Shown here piece after piece: positions 1 through 8,194 of a DNA stretch of 64,000 nucleotides; position 1 is the stretch's first letter, and each line of letters opens with the position of its first letter. This stretch comes from Roseateles sp. YR242 (GTDB taxonomy: Bacteria > Pseudomonadota > Gammaproteobacteria > Burkholderiales > Burkholderiaceae_C). The DNA is taken from NCBI RefSeq assembly GCF_900109745.1, contig NZ_FOAV01000001.1, positions 186,001 through 250,000 of the forward strand. The letters run 5' to 3'. The position numbers and the translations under genes were made by a program. The notes under the pieces were generated by a model. It ran no database searches. It was not told the DNA's origin and saw only the letters and a program-made list of their open reading frames with translations.

Positions 1-383
1 CCATTGCGCGCAATGCGCTGGAAGTCGAGGGCTTTGAAGTGCTGCTCGGCTATTACGACAACGACCCGGAGGCGCTCTACCTGAACTTCGCCTTCGGCAG
101 CGTCACCTCCGGCCGCAGCCTGCGCGTCTACCGGCTGATGCTGGAGGCCAATCTCAGCCTGTACGCGCAGGATCAGGCCCAGCTCGGGCTGGATGCAGAT
201 TCCGGGCTGGTGCTGCTGGTGGTGCGGGTGCCGATGCTCGAAGGCGTGGATGGCCCCTACCTGGCCGACACCATCAACCACTATGTCGAGCACGGCCGCT
301 ACTGGCGCGAGAACATCCTGCTGGCGGAAGACGAGATGTTCGAGAGCCTCTCGCAGGGCGATTACACCTGGCTACGGGCCTGA
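1..383 (+). CDS. type III secretion chaperone, CesT-like (5' end outside window)
   Basis: The reading frame is open to the left edge (first full codon at position 3), so the N-terminus is missing. About 127 residues are visible. The acidic sequence, with alternating strands and helices such as LNFAFGSV and LLVVRVPML and an acidic C-terminal helix, looks like the CesT/Tir class of small dimeric secretion chaperones that hold effectors or translocators before export. It runs convergently into hrcT and overlaps its 3' end by 12 bases, which supports membership of the secretion island. The CesT assignment is from fold-like pattern and context, not a unique motif. Its client protein cannot be told from here. 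Confidence 0.7.
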   Translation, partial: IARNALEVEGFEVLLGYYDNDPEALYLNFAFGSVTSGRSLRVYRLMLEANLSLYAQDQAQLGLDADSGLVLLVVRVPMLEGVDGPYLADTINHYVEHGRYWRENILLAEDEMFESLSQGDYTWLRA

Positions 384-1337
384 AGCCTGTGTAGCTGGCG
401 CATCAGGCGCTTTGGGTGCACCGAGTGCACCGGGTCCACCGGGTGCATGGGACGCACCAGTCGCTGAGGGTACGGCGGCTGCGGGCGTTGCCGGCAGTGC
501 CGCCGGCGCCCCCACCGCCTGGCTCGCCCTCGCCCACTGCCCCATCTCCGCCGACAGCGCCTGCAGCGACAACGCCGGCCGCACCTGCTCGAAGAACACC
601 GCCACCAGCACCGACAGCATGGCAATGGCCACAGCGCCCTTCACCGGCTGCGCCAGGTTGTTGGGCTCCAGCTTGTCCGCCGTCTTGGACAGGATGCCAA
701 ACCCCAGGTCGATCAGCATGAGCACCAGCAGCGCCGGGGCAGCGATCTTGATCATCGTCTCCAGATAGTGGCCGGTCTGGACCTGGACAAAGTCCTCCAG
801 CATGGTCGACCAGGCTGGCGCCAGCCGCCCGATGGGCCACCAGTGGAACGAATCGAACAGCAGGCCCGTCAGGACCATCATGCCGCCCAGCAGGTAGAAG
901 CCACTGATGGCCAGCTGGGACAGCAGGTTGCCGATCGGCGTGCTCTGTTCGCCACTGAGCGGATTGGTCTGCTGGACGTTGTTGTAGCCCGCCTGGTTAT
1001 CGATGAGCACGCCCACCCCCTCGGCCACCCAGAACACCGTGGAGGCGGCAAACCCCAGCACCAGGCCGATCATGGCCTCCTTGCCCAGCGTGGTGACCAG
1101 CCGCACCATGTCCATGTCGTGCACCAGGCTGGCGGGCTGACCCCAGGCGATGAACAGGGCCAGGCAGATGCACAGGCCGTTGCGCACCGGCCCCTGCAGG
1201 GCCTGGTCGCTGGTGGCGGGCAGCACCAGGAAGATGGCATACACACGCAGCAGGCACACCGCCAGCAGCATCACCGCCTCCTGCAGCACCGTGCCAGCGC
1301 CGATGATGCCGCTGAACCCGTTGAACATCTCGTTCAT
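372..1337 (-). CDS. hrcT: type III secretion export apparatus protein HrcT (SctT)
   Basis: Inner-membrane component of the export gate (SctT/FliR family; HrpB8 in Xanthomonas naming). The 321-residue protein shows about six hydrophobic segments, including the stretches around LLAVCLLRVYAIFLVLP, LCICLALFIAWG, MIGLVLGFAASTVFWVAEGVG and LLVLMLIDLGFGIL. It also has the family-typical QTNPLSGEQSTPIG loop. The ATG at 1337 overlaps the hrpB7 stop (ATGA), so translation is probably coupled; the longer open frame upstream is a shadow. After the last membrane segment there is an unusual roughly 45-residue Ala/Pro/Gly tail, and the gene is last in the run. The SctT call is firm; the tail's role is unknown. 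Confidence 0.93.
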   Translation of the reverse strand: MNEMFNGFSGIIGAGTVLQEAVMLLAVCLLRVYAIFLVLPATSDQALQGPVRNGLCICLALFIAWGQPASLVHDMDMVRLVTTLGKEAMIGLVLGFAASTVFWVAEGVGVLIDNQAGYNNVQQTNPLSGEQSTPIGNLLSQLAISGFYLLGGMMVLTGLLFDSFHWWPIGRLAPAWSTMLEDFVQVQTGHYLETMIKIAAPALLVLMLIDLGFGILSKTADKLEPNNLAQPVKGAVAIAMLSVLVAVFFEQVRPALSLQALSAEMGQWARASQAVGAPAALPATPAAAVPSATGASHAPGGPGALGAPKAPDAPATQASGP

Positions 1338-1894
1338 GCGCCCTGCTCCGCCACTGCCACTGCCGCCTCCCTGTCGTCGTCCAGGGCCGAGGGCCCGGCC
1401 GCCGAGCGGGCCTGCGCCAGCCGCCGGGCCACGGCCGCCTCCTCGCTCTCCTCGTCTTGCGTGTCCTCCGCCTCCTGATCCATCTCGACCAGTCGGCGGC
1501 GTCGGCGATCCTCCAGCTGTTCGATCTGCTGTTCCGCCCGTTGCAGGGCCAGAACGGCCGCCGTCAGTCCCTCCTGCGCCTGGGCCAACTGGACGGCGGC
1601 CGCCTGCACGCCCTCCGCCGCCTTGGCCGCCAACACCTCCAGGCCATCCTTCACATGGCGCATGGTCACCGCGTCCTGCGGCACCAACGAGGGGGAACGG
1701 ACCATCCGGTCGATACGGTCGGTGCAGGCCGCCACATCCATCAAACAGGCCTCGTGATGCGTCAGGGCGGCCTGATGGGCACCGGCCGCCGCGTCCCGGC
1801 GTGCGGTCTCCGATTGCACCTGGGCAGACAGCCCGTCCAGGCGGCGGCGCTTGGCCCACAGCAGGGTCTTGAGGGCACGCAGGTCAGCCGCCAT
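1334..1894 (-). CDS. hrpB7: type III secretion protein HrpB7 (SctO-like stalk)
   Basis: A 186-residue, highly charged, almost entirely helical protein with long Ala/Gln/Glu/Arg coiled-coil stretches. It sits between hrcN and hrcT exactly where Hrp2 systems carry hrpB7. By family knowledge it corresponds to SctO/FliJ, the stalk that links the ATPase to the export gate. The N-terminus MAADLRALKTLLWAKRRRLD is typical of such stalks. Its end overlaps the hrcT start by four bases. Coiled-coil proteins diverge fast, so the assignment rests on gene order plus architecture. Confidence 0.85.
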   Translation of the reverse strand: MAADLRALKTLLWAKRRRLDGLSAQVQSETARRDAAAGAHQAALTHHEACLMDVAACTDRIDRMVRSPSLVPQDAVTMRHVKDGLEVLAAKAAEGVQAAAVQLAQAQEGLTAAVLALQRAEQQIEQLEDRRRRRLVEMDQEAEDTQDEESEEAAVARRLAQARSAAGPSALDDDREAAVAVAEQGA

Positions 1895-1950
1895 GGCCCG
1901 CCGGCACCACGCGCCGTCCCCATGAAGCGAGCATGCCCATGCCGCCGCGC

Positions 1951-3300
1951 TCAGCCATTCACCAGTGCCGCCAGTTCAGCGATGGTCTGTTCATACGGAC
2001 GCAGATCGCTGGTGGCCTGGTTGAGGAAGTCGCGGATGGCGGATTGCTTGCGCACGGCCTCGTCCGCAAAGGCGTCGCTGCCGGGCTTGTACTCCCCCAT
2101 CTGGATGAGCAGCTCCATCTCGTCATATTTGGCCATCAGCTTGCGCAGCGCGCCGTTGGCGGCCTGGTGCTCCTTGGCCACCACCTGGGACATCACCCGG
2201 CTGAGGCTGCCCAGCACATCGATCGCCGGATACTGGTTGCGAGCCGCGATCTTGCGCGACAGGATCAGGTGGCCGTCCAGGATGCCGCGCACTTCTTCGG
2301 CGATGGGATCACTGCCACTGTCGTCCTCGGCCAGCACGGTGTAGAGCGCCGTGATGGAACCGGTGGCCCCCATGCCGGTGCGCTCCAGCAGGCGCGGGAT
2401 CTCGGCAAACACCGAGGGTGGATAACCGCGCCGGGCGGGTGACTCGCCCGCCGCCAGGCCGATCTCCCGCTGCGCCCGTGCAAAGCGGGTGAGCGAATCC
2501 ATCATCAGCAGCACCCGCAGGCCCCGGTCGCGGAAATACTCGGCAATGGCGGTGGCCACATGGGCCGCCTTGGCGCGCTCGATGGAGGAGCGGTCCGACG
2601 TGGCACAGACCACCACCGACCGCGCCATGCCGGTCTTGCCCATGATGATCTCAATGAACTCCCGCACTTCGCGGCCCCGCTCGCCGATCAGCGCGATGAC
2701 GCTGATGTCGCATTGCGTGCCGCGCGCCAGCATGCCCATGAGCGTGCTCTTGCCCACCCCTGCAGGGGCAAAGATGCCCATGCGCTGGCCCTCGCACAGC
2801 GTGATCATGCCGTCGATGATCTTGACGCCGGTGGGCAGTGCGTGCTCGATCATCTCCCGCTCCATCGGGCTGGGCGGCATGGCAAACACGGGGCGGTGCT
2901 CGTCGCAGACGATGGCCGGGCCGCCGTCGACCGGCTGCCCCAGGCTGTCCACCACACGGCCGAGCAGCGCGTCACCGACGGGCACCCGCTGGATCTCCCC
3001 CAGCCCCACCACCTGCGTACGGCCCGGCGCCACACCCAGGATGGAACCGAAGGGAGACAGGATGGTCTGCCCCTGCGAAAAACCGATCACCTCCGCCACC
3101 TGCAGCAGCGCACCGTCCGAATCGATCAGGTGGCACATCTCGCCCACCTTGGCGTTCAGGCCGCCAGCCCGCACCAGCGTACCGATGACCTCGGTCACCT
3201 TGCCGGTGCGGTTGAGCGTCTGCGCGCCCGCCAGCTCCAGTTCCATCCAGCGGCCGAGGTCGTCCAGGTTCAGCGGGGCAAGACGCTCCGGGGCATTCAT
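1951..3300 (-). CDS. hrcN: type III secretion ATPase HrcN (SctN)
   Basis: Cytoplasmic hexameric ATPase that strips chaperones and unfolds substrates. The 449-residue protein has the full F1/FliI-like plan: N-terminal beta barrel, P-loop GIFAPAGVGKST at about residues 175-186, the IGERGREVREF motif near 206, and a Walker B region VLLMMDSLTRFARAQREIG. I chose the ATG at 3300 (MNAPERL...), five bases past the hrpB5 stop, over a start 12 codons upstream inside hrpB5. Length and motifs match the family. All catalytic residues that I can judge by eye are present. Confidence 0.97.
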   Translation of the reverse strand: MNAPERLAPLNLDDLGRWMELELAGAQTLNRTGKVTEVIGTLVRAGGLNAKVGEMCHLIDSDGALLQVAEVIGFSQGQTILSPFGSILGVAPGRTQVVGLGEIQRVPVGDALLGRVVDSLGQPVDGGPAIVCDEHRPVFAMPPSPMEREMIEHALPTGVKIIDGMITLCEGQRMGIFAPAGVGKSTLMGMLARGTQCDISVIALIGERGREVREFIEIIMGKTGMARSVVVCATSDRSSIERAKAAHVATAIAEYFRDRGLRVLLMMDSLTRFARAQREIGLAAGESPARRGYPPSVFAEIPRLLERTGMGATGSITALYTVLAEDDSGSDPIAEEVRGILDGHLILSRKIAARNQYPAIDVLGSLSRVMSQVVAKEHQAANGALRKLMAKYDEMELLIQMGEYKPGSDAFADEAVRKQSAIRDFLNQATSDLRPYEQTIAELAALVNG

Positions 3301-3304
3301 GCGA

Positions 3305-4042
3305 TCAACCTTCCGCGATGGCGCGGCGCACCGCACGCGCCATGGCCTGGCGCAAGGCGTTCAGCTGCGTATCCAGGCTCGCATCCACCACCCCGAAGTT
3401 GGATTCGAACAGGCAGCTGCCGATGGGCAGCGCCGGGTCCACCACCACCTCCACGTTGAGCCCTGCCCCCTGCAGCTCCGGCACTGCGGCAATACCGTCG
3501 CGGGCGGCTTCGAAGTCCTGATGGCTGACCTTCAGGGTCAATGCCGTCGCGGAGCGCGACAGCGTCTGCACGCTGCGCAGGGCCCGCTGATAGAGGGCGG
3601 CACGGTCACCGTTCTGGACGATGCGTTCGACCGCGCTGGTGACCACATCGGCCAGCTTCTCATGCAGGCCACGCACCGCTTCGGCCTGGTCCAACAGTTG
3701 ACCGGCCTGGCGTTCATGCCAGGCCAGGGCCGCCTGGCGTTCCCCGTCGGCCCGGCCGGCCTGGCAGGCCGCGTCGATGTGCGCCTGGGCATCTTGCATC
3801 AGGGCCTCGGCCTGGGCCTGGGCATCGGCCAGCAACTGATCGGCCTGGGCCTGCGCCTGCAGGATCAGGAATTCCGCCTGCGCGCTGGCCTCACGCCGGA
3901 TCTCAGCCACCTCACGCAGGGCTGCGACCTGCTCCGCGCGCAGCACGCCATCGGGCGCCCCAGCCTCGCCAGGGCCATCGGCGCCAGCTCGGCCGGCGCC
4001 GCCGTCCGTCGCGTCTGCACGCCACCAGATCAGCATGGCCAC
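3305..4042 (-). CDS. hrpB5: type III secretion stator protein HrpB5/HrcL (SctL)
   Basis: FliH/SctL-type peripheral stator that regulates the HrcN ATPase. The protein begins LIWWRADA and has a long Ala/Gln-rich helix (residues about 50-110, repeats like QAQAQADQLLADAQAQAEAL). It ends in a globular FliH-like domain with the pattern GSCLFESNFGVVDASLDTQLNAL. The start is ambiguous: GTG at 4042, or ATG at 4036, which gives MLIWW. Either overlaps the end of hrpB4. It lies directly upstream of hrcN, the conserved order. Confidence 0.9.
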   Translation of the reverse strand: MAMLIWWRADATDGGAGRAGADGPGEAGAPDGVLRAEQVAALREVAEIRREASAQAEFLILQAQAQADQLLADAQAQAEALMQDAQAHIDAACQAGRADGERQAALAWHERQAGQLLDQAEAVRGLHEKLADVVTSAVERIVQNGDRAALYQRALRSVQTLSRSATALTLKVSHQDFEAARDGIAAVPELQGAGLNVEVVVDPALPIGSCLFESNFGVVDASLDTQLNALRQAMARAVRRAIAEG

Positions 4043-4773
4043 GTCACTTCCGCCTGCCCGAGTGCGGCCAGAGCGGCCGCCACCGGGCGCTCCGCCGGCA
4101 CAGGCGCGGCATCCAGGACCTGGTCCAGCGCCTGGCGCGGCAGAGACCAGCGCACCAAGGTTGTGATCAGCCGGCTATCCCCGGCCAGCGCCGCGGACCA
4201 GTCGGCAAAACCGACGCAAGCCCATTGCACCGGGGACCAGGCGGCCTGCGCGGCATCCACCGGCCGCCCCTGCGGGCTGAACGTGGACAACACGCTGAAG
4301 GTGTCGCCCAACGCGCGCTGCAAGGGCGCCCGCACGCTGCGGTCGATGCAGCAACGCAGCACGCCAGGGCGCCGGGCCAAGGCCAGGGTGCACAGGCGTT
4401 GCAACAGGTCGCCACGGGGCAGCAGGCACAGCCGGGTGAGCGGATCGTCGAAGCGACCGAGCGCGGGCCAGTGACCCTCGTGCGCCAGCCGGTCCCGCCA
4501 CAGGCGGGGCCACAGCACGGCTGCGCGCTCTGGCGGCATGGCGTCCAGAAAGGACCAGGGCCCCAACAAGGCCTGGCGCCAACTGGTGTCCAGGTCCTCG
4601 GCCAGGCCGCAGAGCTTGGCATCGAAGGCGACCGCCCAACCCGCCAGCCGGGCGATGGTGTCGCCGCTGGGCATATCGGTCGCGTGGCTGCCGGGCATAT
4701 GCGTCGTGTCGCCGCGGGGCGGCAAGGGGCCGGCGGCTTCGGCGGCAGACCGGGAGGCCAGCACTGCGGACAT
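4030..4773 (-). CDS. hrpB4: type III secretion protein HrpB4 (SctK-like)
   Basis: A 247-residue cytoplasmic protein at the position of hrpB4, between hrcJ and hrpB5. Hrp2-family HrpB4 is thought to be the SctK-type sorting-platform component. Visible features are a variable N-terminus and a Trp-rich middle (SWRQALLGPWSFLDAM, WPRLWRDRL) as in other HrpB4/SctK proteins; no catalytic motif is apparent. The gene starts two bases past the hrcJ stop and overlaps hrpB5. The assignment is mainly from synteny and size. Confidence 0.82.
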   Translation of the reverse strand: MSAVLASRSAAEAAGPLPPRGDTTHMPGSHATDMPSGDTIARLAGWAVAFDAKLCGLAEDLDTSWRQALLGPWSFLDAMPPERAAVLWPRLWRDRLAHEGHWPALGRFDDPLTRLCLLPRGDLLQRLCTLALARRPGVLRCCIDRSVRAPLQRALGDTFSVLSTFSPQGRPVDAAQAAWSPVQWACVGFADWSAALAGDSRLITTLVRWSLPRQALDQVLDAAPVPAERPVAAALAALGQAEVTWPC

Positions 4774-4775
4774 GC

Positions 4776-5639
4776 TCAGTCCCCTCCCGCCGTCGCGGCC
4801 AACGGCGCTGCGCCAGGCACGGGCAGCCGGCGGCTGAGGGCAGGCGGCAACCAGCCCGGTTTCTTCCAGGCGATGAGGCCCAGTGCAGCACCAGCCAGCA
4901 GCAGCAGCGTCAGGCCCGCACCGACCACCCAGGGCCAGGCCGCCTCGGCAGCCGGGTGCCGAGGCGACGACGGCAGCATGGCGCCCGGCACAAGCGTGAC
5001 GGTGACGTTGTCGTAGGTCAGGCCTTCGACACTGCGGGCCACCATGCTCTTGATGGACGGCGCGAGCTGCGGCACATCGATCTCGGGCCGGTATTTGACA
5101 AACACCGAAGCGCTGGAGGGCTTCACGGTGGTGGACATTGGATCGTTGTTGGGCAGCACGATATGCACCTTGGCCACGATCACCCCGTCGATCTTCGACA
5201 GCGTGCTGGAGAGCTCCTGCGACACACCGTGGATGAAGCGCACCCGCTCCTCGGTCGGTGTGGAGATCAGCCCCTCCTTCTTGAACATGTCGCCCAGCGA
5301 CACGTATTTGTCGGTCGGAAGGCCGTTGGCGCGCAGGATGTCCAGCGCGTTCACCACGTCCTTCTCCTCCACGGCGACGTTCCAGGTCTTGCCCCCGTCC
5401 CCGCTTTTCTTCTCGACGTCCACGCCGCGTTGCAGCAGCGCGGAGACCATCTCATTGGCTTCCGCCTCGGTGCGTTTGGTGTAGAGGTCGGTCTTGCAGG
5501 CCGACAGCAAGGCCACCAGCGCCAGCAGGACCAGGGCGCCGGCCATGCGCGAGGCGTGTGGCCACAGGCCGGCAAGCGCGCGATGGCCATGGCGACCAGG
5601 GTGACCGCAGGGACCGGAGGCGAGGTCTTGGGCAGTCAT
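4776..5639 (-). CDS. hrcJ: type III secretion inner-membrane ring lipoprotein HrcJ (SctJ)
   Basis: YscJ/FliF-family ring protein. A hydrophobic segment ends in the lipobox LLSAC, followed by KTDLYTKRTEAEANEM, the standard start of mature SctJ. The two ring-building motifs follow, and a C-terminal membrane helix (WVVGAGLTLLLLAGAALGLIAW, near residues 230-252) ends in a basic, proline-rich tail. The frame starts at 5639, one base after the hrpB2 stop. That gives a 30-residue extension before the signal peptide; an internal ATG at 5546 would give a normal-length leader, so the start is uncertain. Confidence 0.95.
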   Translation of the reverse strand: MTAQDLASGPCGHPGRHGHRALAGLWPHASRMAGALVLLALVALLSACKTDLYTKRTEAEANEMVSALLQRGVDVEKKSGDGGKTWNVAVEEKDVVNALDILRANGLPTDKYVSLGDMFKKEGLISTPTEERVRFIHGVSQELSSTLSKIDGVIVAKVHIVLPNNDPMSTTVKPSSASVFVKYRPEIDVPQLAPSIKSMVARSVEGLTYDNVTVTLVPGAMLPSSPRHPAAEAAWPWVVGAGLTLLLLAGAALGLIAWKKPGWLPPALSRRLPVPGAAPLAATAGGD

Positions 5640-5640
5640 G

Positions 5641-6033
5641 TCACTGGTTCTTCATCAGTGTTTGCAGGCCGTTCTTGCTGCTCTGCGCCACCGAGGTGCA
5701 GGCGGTGAACTGCAGGCCCTGGGTGGCGACCTGGAGGTTGAGCTCCATCGACCGCGTGGTCAGGGTCTGCAGGTCCATGGTGGGGGCCTCGGCCACGAAA
5801 CGCTGCATGTCGGCAGTGACCTGGCGCGACGCATCATCCAGCGTGTGCAGGGTTCTGCCCATGGTCGAATCCACGCCCGCAACGGGCTGGGCCCGGGTGG
5901 CCGCCGCGTCCGGCTGCGGTTCACGGGCCATCAACTGCTCGAACCGCTGGGCCTGGGCCTGCAGGTCGGGGGTCGAGGTGGTGGCCTGCTTCATCAGCTC
6001 CTGGGCGGAGATGGCCTGGATCGGGTCGGTCAT
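5641..6033 (-). CDS. hrpB2: type III secretion inner rod protein HrpB2 (SctI)
   Basis: A 130-residue helical protein. Its C-terminus, SVAQSSKNGLQTLMKNQ, carries the conserved VxTLxK-like ending of HrpB2 proteins, which form or regulate the inner rod and are themselves secreted early. It lies between hrpB1 and hrcJ as in Ralstonia and Xanthomonas. One cysteine (FTACTS) near the C-terminus is unusual for a secreted rod subunit. Spacing to hrpB1 is nine bases, consistent with one transcript. Confidence 0.9.
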   Translation of the reverse strand: MTDPIQAISAQELMKQATTSTPDLQAQAQRFEQLMAREPQPDAAATRAQPVAGVDSTMGRTLHTLDDASRQVTADMQRFVAEAPTMDLQTLTTRSMELNLQVATQGLQFTACTSVAQSSKNGLQTLMKNQ

Positions 6034-6042
6034 GGCTGCTCC

Positions 6043-6513
6043 TCAGGCCCGCATGTAGGCCATCTGCGACAGATCCAGCGGCAGCAGGGTGGGCGCAGGA
6101 GTGGTGTCGCCAGCGGCCTCGGTGCTGCTTTCCGCGTCTTCGGGATTCAGCAGGGTGCGGGCCATCTCCAGCGCCTCCGGGTTGGTGGAGGTCTGCAGCA
6201 CGTCTTCGGCAGTGGCGCGCCAGCCGCTGTCGCTGGTGGCGAACTGGCAATAGGCCAGGAAGGCCCGGGCAATCGACCACTCCGGCGCGGTGGCATCCAG
6301 GCTGCGCAGCGTGCGCATGGCGTCGATCCAGTGCCCGCGCTTCATCGCGATCCAGGCCTCGAAGAAGTCCAGCTGGGACACCTTGGGGCGCAGCTGGCGC
6401 ACGGCGCCCAGCAGCGTCTCGGCATCGTCGAGCCGCTCGCGGTCCACCGCCAGGCTCACCAGGCCGACCAGGCCGGAGACGAAATCTTTGCGTTGCAGTT
6501 GGGGATCAATCAT
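6043..6513 (-). CDS. hrpB1: type III secretion protein HrpB1 (HrpB1/HrpK family)
   Basis: A 156-residue protein with TPR-like helical pairs (LVSLAVDRERLDDAETLLGAV; MRTLRSLDATAPEWSIARAFLAYC). This is the pattern of the HrpB1/HrpK family, whose Xanthomonas member is periplasmic and binds peptidoglycan and the secretin. No clear signal peptide is visible here. It is followed by hrpB2 after nine bases. A related protein (8508-8927) lies upstream in the same run. A strong GC hairpin separates hrpB1 from the harpin-like gene. Confidence 0.88.
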   Translation of the reverse strand: MIDPQLQRKDFVSGLVGLVSLAVDRERLDDAETLLGAVRQLRPKVSQLDFFEAWIAMKRGHWIDAMRTLRSLDATAPEWSIARAFLAYCQFATSDSGWRATAEDVLQTSTNPEALEMARTLLNPEDAESSTEAAGDTTPAPTLLPLDLSQMAYMRA

Positions 6514-6536
6514 GTCTGCTCCAGGGCTCGTGGGAA

Positions 6537-6566
6537 GGCCCCCGGCCGGGCGTCCGCCCGGGGGCC
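6537..6566 (-). terminator. GC-rich hairpin between harpin-like gene and hrpB1
   Basis: A 30-base inverted repeat with nine-base arms (GGCCCCCGG / CCGGGGGCC) lies in the 61-base gap after the harpin-like gene. No T-run follows on the minus strand, so it is not a standard intrinsic terminator. It could attenuate read-through or protect the 3' end of the harpin message, letting harpin and hrpB1-hrcT levels differ. That role is an inference from position. Confidence 0.45.
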
Positions 6567-6574
6567 GTGGGGGG

Positions 6575-7846
6575 TCAGGCGCGCGCCAGCGTCTTGTCCA
6601 GATCCTTCAGGCTGAACTTCTGGTCACCCTGCTGGTTGAACTTGCCCTCGGACACTTTCTGGGCGTTGTCCACGGCCAGATTCAGTGCGGTGTCCTTCAG
6701 GAACTTCTGGCAGGCCTGGACCAGTTCACCGGACGGCTGGTTGCCGTCAGGCATGGCCTGCCCGTTGGCGACGTTGCGCACGGTGTCCATGTCGAAGGTC
6801 TTGCCGTCCTTGGACAGGGCGTTGAAGTTCTCGCGCAGGGTCGAGACCGTGTCGCGCTGGCCGCCGTTGAGGCCGGACTTCTGCAGCGCGGCGGTCACGT
6901 CGCCCAGGCCGATGTTGCCGTCCGGGCGGCCCTTGAGGAGGCCCTGGCCGGCATTGTCCGCATCCGCCGTGTCCAGCTTGCGCAGGGTGTCCTTGCCGGC
7001 GTCGCTCTTCAGGAACTTGCAGGCGGCCTGGAATTCGGGCGTGAAGTCCTCGGGCTTCATGCCCTTGGGACGGATGCCATTGCTGGCATCGTCCAGGTCC
7101 TTGCCGCTGAGCATCTTCATGCCCGAGTCCTGCATGCCCTTGGCCAGCGACTGGATGGCCCGGTCCGGCGTCATCGCGCCCTGGCCGTTGGTGCCCAGGT
7201 TGTTGAGCGTGCCGGCCAATGCGCCGGCCGCACCCAGGGCGCCACCCAGGCCTTCGATGGCCTTGCCCAGCGACTCCATCAACTGGCCACTGGCGCCACC
7301 CAACGCGGCCTGCCCAAGACCGCCGATGGCCTGGTTCACGCCGTTGAGACCCTGCGCCAGGCCGTTGATGGCACCACCGAGGCCACCACCGAGGCCACCA
7401 CCCAGACCACCACCGAGCCCCTGGCCCAGCGCCGCCCCCAGTCCGCCGCCCAGGCCACCCAGGCCTTGGGCCAGCGCGCCACCGAGGCCGCCCTGGCCGA
7501 ACGGGTTCAGGCCCTGCGTCAGGCCCTGCGTGATGCCTTCCAGCGCCTGGCCCAGGCCACCGAGGCCCTGGCCGATGCCGCCCAGCGCCTGGCCCAGGCC
7601 GGCGAGGCCACCCAAGGGCGAGGCGGCGCCGCCGCCCAGGCCACCCAGGGCCTGCGCCACGCCCTGGCCGGCACCGCTGAGGGCGCTGGCCAACGGATTC
7701 TTGAGGAGGCCTTCCAGCGGCTGCAGCAGCTGCTGCAGGCCCTGGAGACCTTGTTGAAGTCCCTGAAGCGCCTGCTGAATGCCGGCCAGAGGGCTTTGGA
7801 TGCCCTGCAAGGCCAGGTTCAATGGCGATTGAATCGTCATGCTCAT
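6575..7846 (-). CDS. harpin-like glycine-rich secreted protein
   Basis: 423 residues in three parts. Residues 1-60 are Leu/Gln heptad-like repeats (GLQQGLQGLQQLL). Residues about 60-190 are extremely Gly/Leu-rich (repeats of GLGGGLGGG). The C-terminal half is a duplicated module: each copy has an A-C-x-FLK helix followed by a GD/DG-rich loop with LGDV or LKDL. Heat-stable, glycine-rich, export-competent proteins encoded inside hrp clusters are harpins, usually exported helpers acting in the plant apoplast or on membranes. The two cysteines are atypical for harpins, and there is no pectate lyase domain. The gene is preceded by the two small pilin-like genes. The harpin label rests on composition and location. 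Confidence 0.75.
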   Translation of the reverse strand: MSMTIQSPLNLALQGIQSPLAGIQQALQGLQQGLQGLQQLLQPLEGLLKNPLASALSGAGQGVAQALGGLGGGAASPLGGLAGLGQALGGIGQGLGGLGQALEGITQGLTQGLNPFGQGGLGGALAQGLGGLGGGLGAALGQGLGGGLGGGLGGGLGGAINGLAQGLNGVNQAIGGLGQAALGGASGQLMESLGKAIEGLGGALGAAGALAGTLNNLGTNGQGAMTPDRAIQSLAKGMQDSGMKMLSGKDLDDASNGIRPKGMKPEDFTPEFQAACKFLKSDAGKDTLRKLDTADADNAGQGLLKGRPDGNIGLGDVTAALQKSGLNGGQRDTVSTLRENFNALSKDGKTFDMDTVRNVANGQAMPDGNQPSGELVQACQKFLKDTALNLAVDNAQKVSEGKFNQQGDQKFSLKDLDKTLARA

Positions 7847-7901
7847 GTTGTTCGCTCCGACAGAGATTGGATGCGGTGACGCGCCGTGCGCGCAGCGCGG
7901 T

Positions 7902-8117
7902 TCACACCAGTCCCTTGACGCTGTCGCCAGCGGCCTTGAACTTCTTGCCCAGGGCTTCAGACATCGACGCTTCCTGGCTCATGCGCCCCATCGCCAGGTT
8001 GTTCGCGAGGGTCTGCTTGCTCTGGGCCGCGATCTGGTCCATCAGCGACTGCGCCGTGGCAGACGCGCCGGCTGACGAAGCGCCGCCAAGGGCGGCTCCC
8101 GCATTCACGCTGGACAT
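7902..8117 (-). CDS. small type III secretion protein, pilin/needle candidate (copy 1)
   Basis: 71 residues. The start ATG at 8117 has a good AAGGAG site just upstream, which decides it over the longer frame. The N-terminal half is Ala/Gly/Ser-rich and the C-terminal half is helical, ending MSEALGKKFKAAGDSVKGLV. The next gene upstream (8195-8401) has an almost identical C-terminal half, so the two are tandem paralogues. Size, low complexity and location fit a Hrp pilin or needle subunit, where the C-terminus usually drives assembly, but I cannot name the family. A secreted accessory protein is the alternative. Confidence 0.75.
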   Translation of the reverse strand: MSSVNAGAALGGASSAGASATAQSLMDQIAAQSKQTLANNLAMGRMSQEASMSEALGKKFKAAGDSVKGLV

Positions 8118-8194
8118 GGGGTTCTCCTTGCGATGCACGGAAGGGGCACATCGGCCCGTGCAGGGCCGACGTGCCTATCGCGCCGTCTGCGTCG

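Noticed and set aside
1338-1859. N-terminal extension of the HrcT reading frame
   Set aside because: Gly/Arg/Pro-rich shadow of hrpB7 on the same strand in another frame; the hrcT ATG at 1337 fits the family length and the overlapping ATGA.
6290-7879. Long plus-strand open frame opposite the harpin-like gene
   Set aside because: Antisense shadow created by the Gly/Leu-rich codons; composition is not protein-like and there is no start context.
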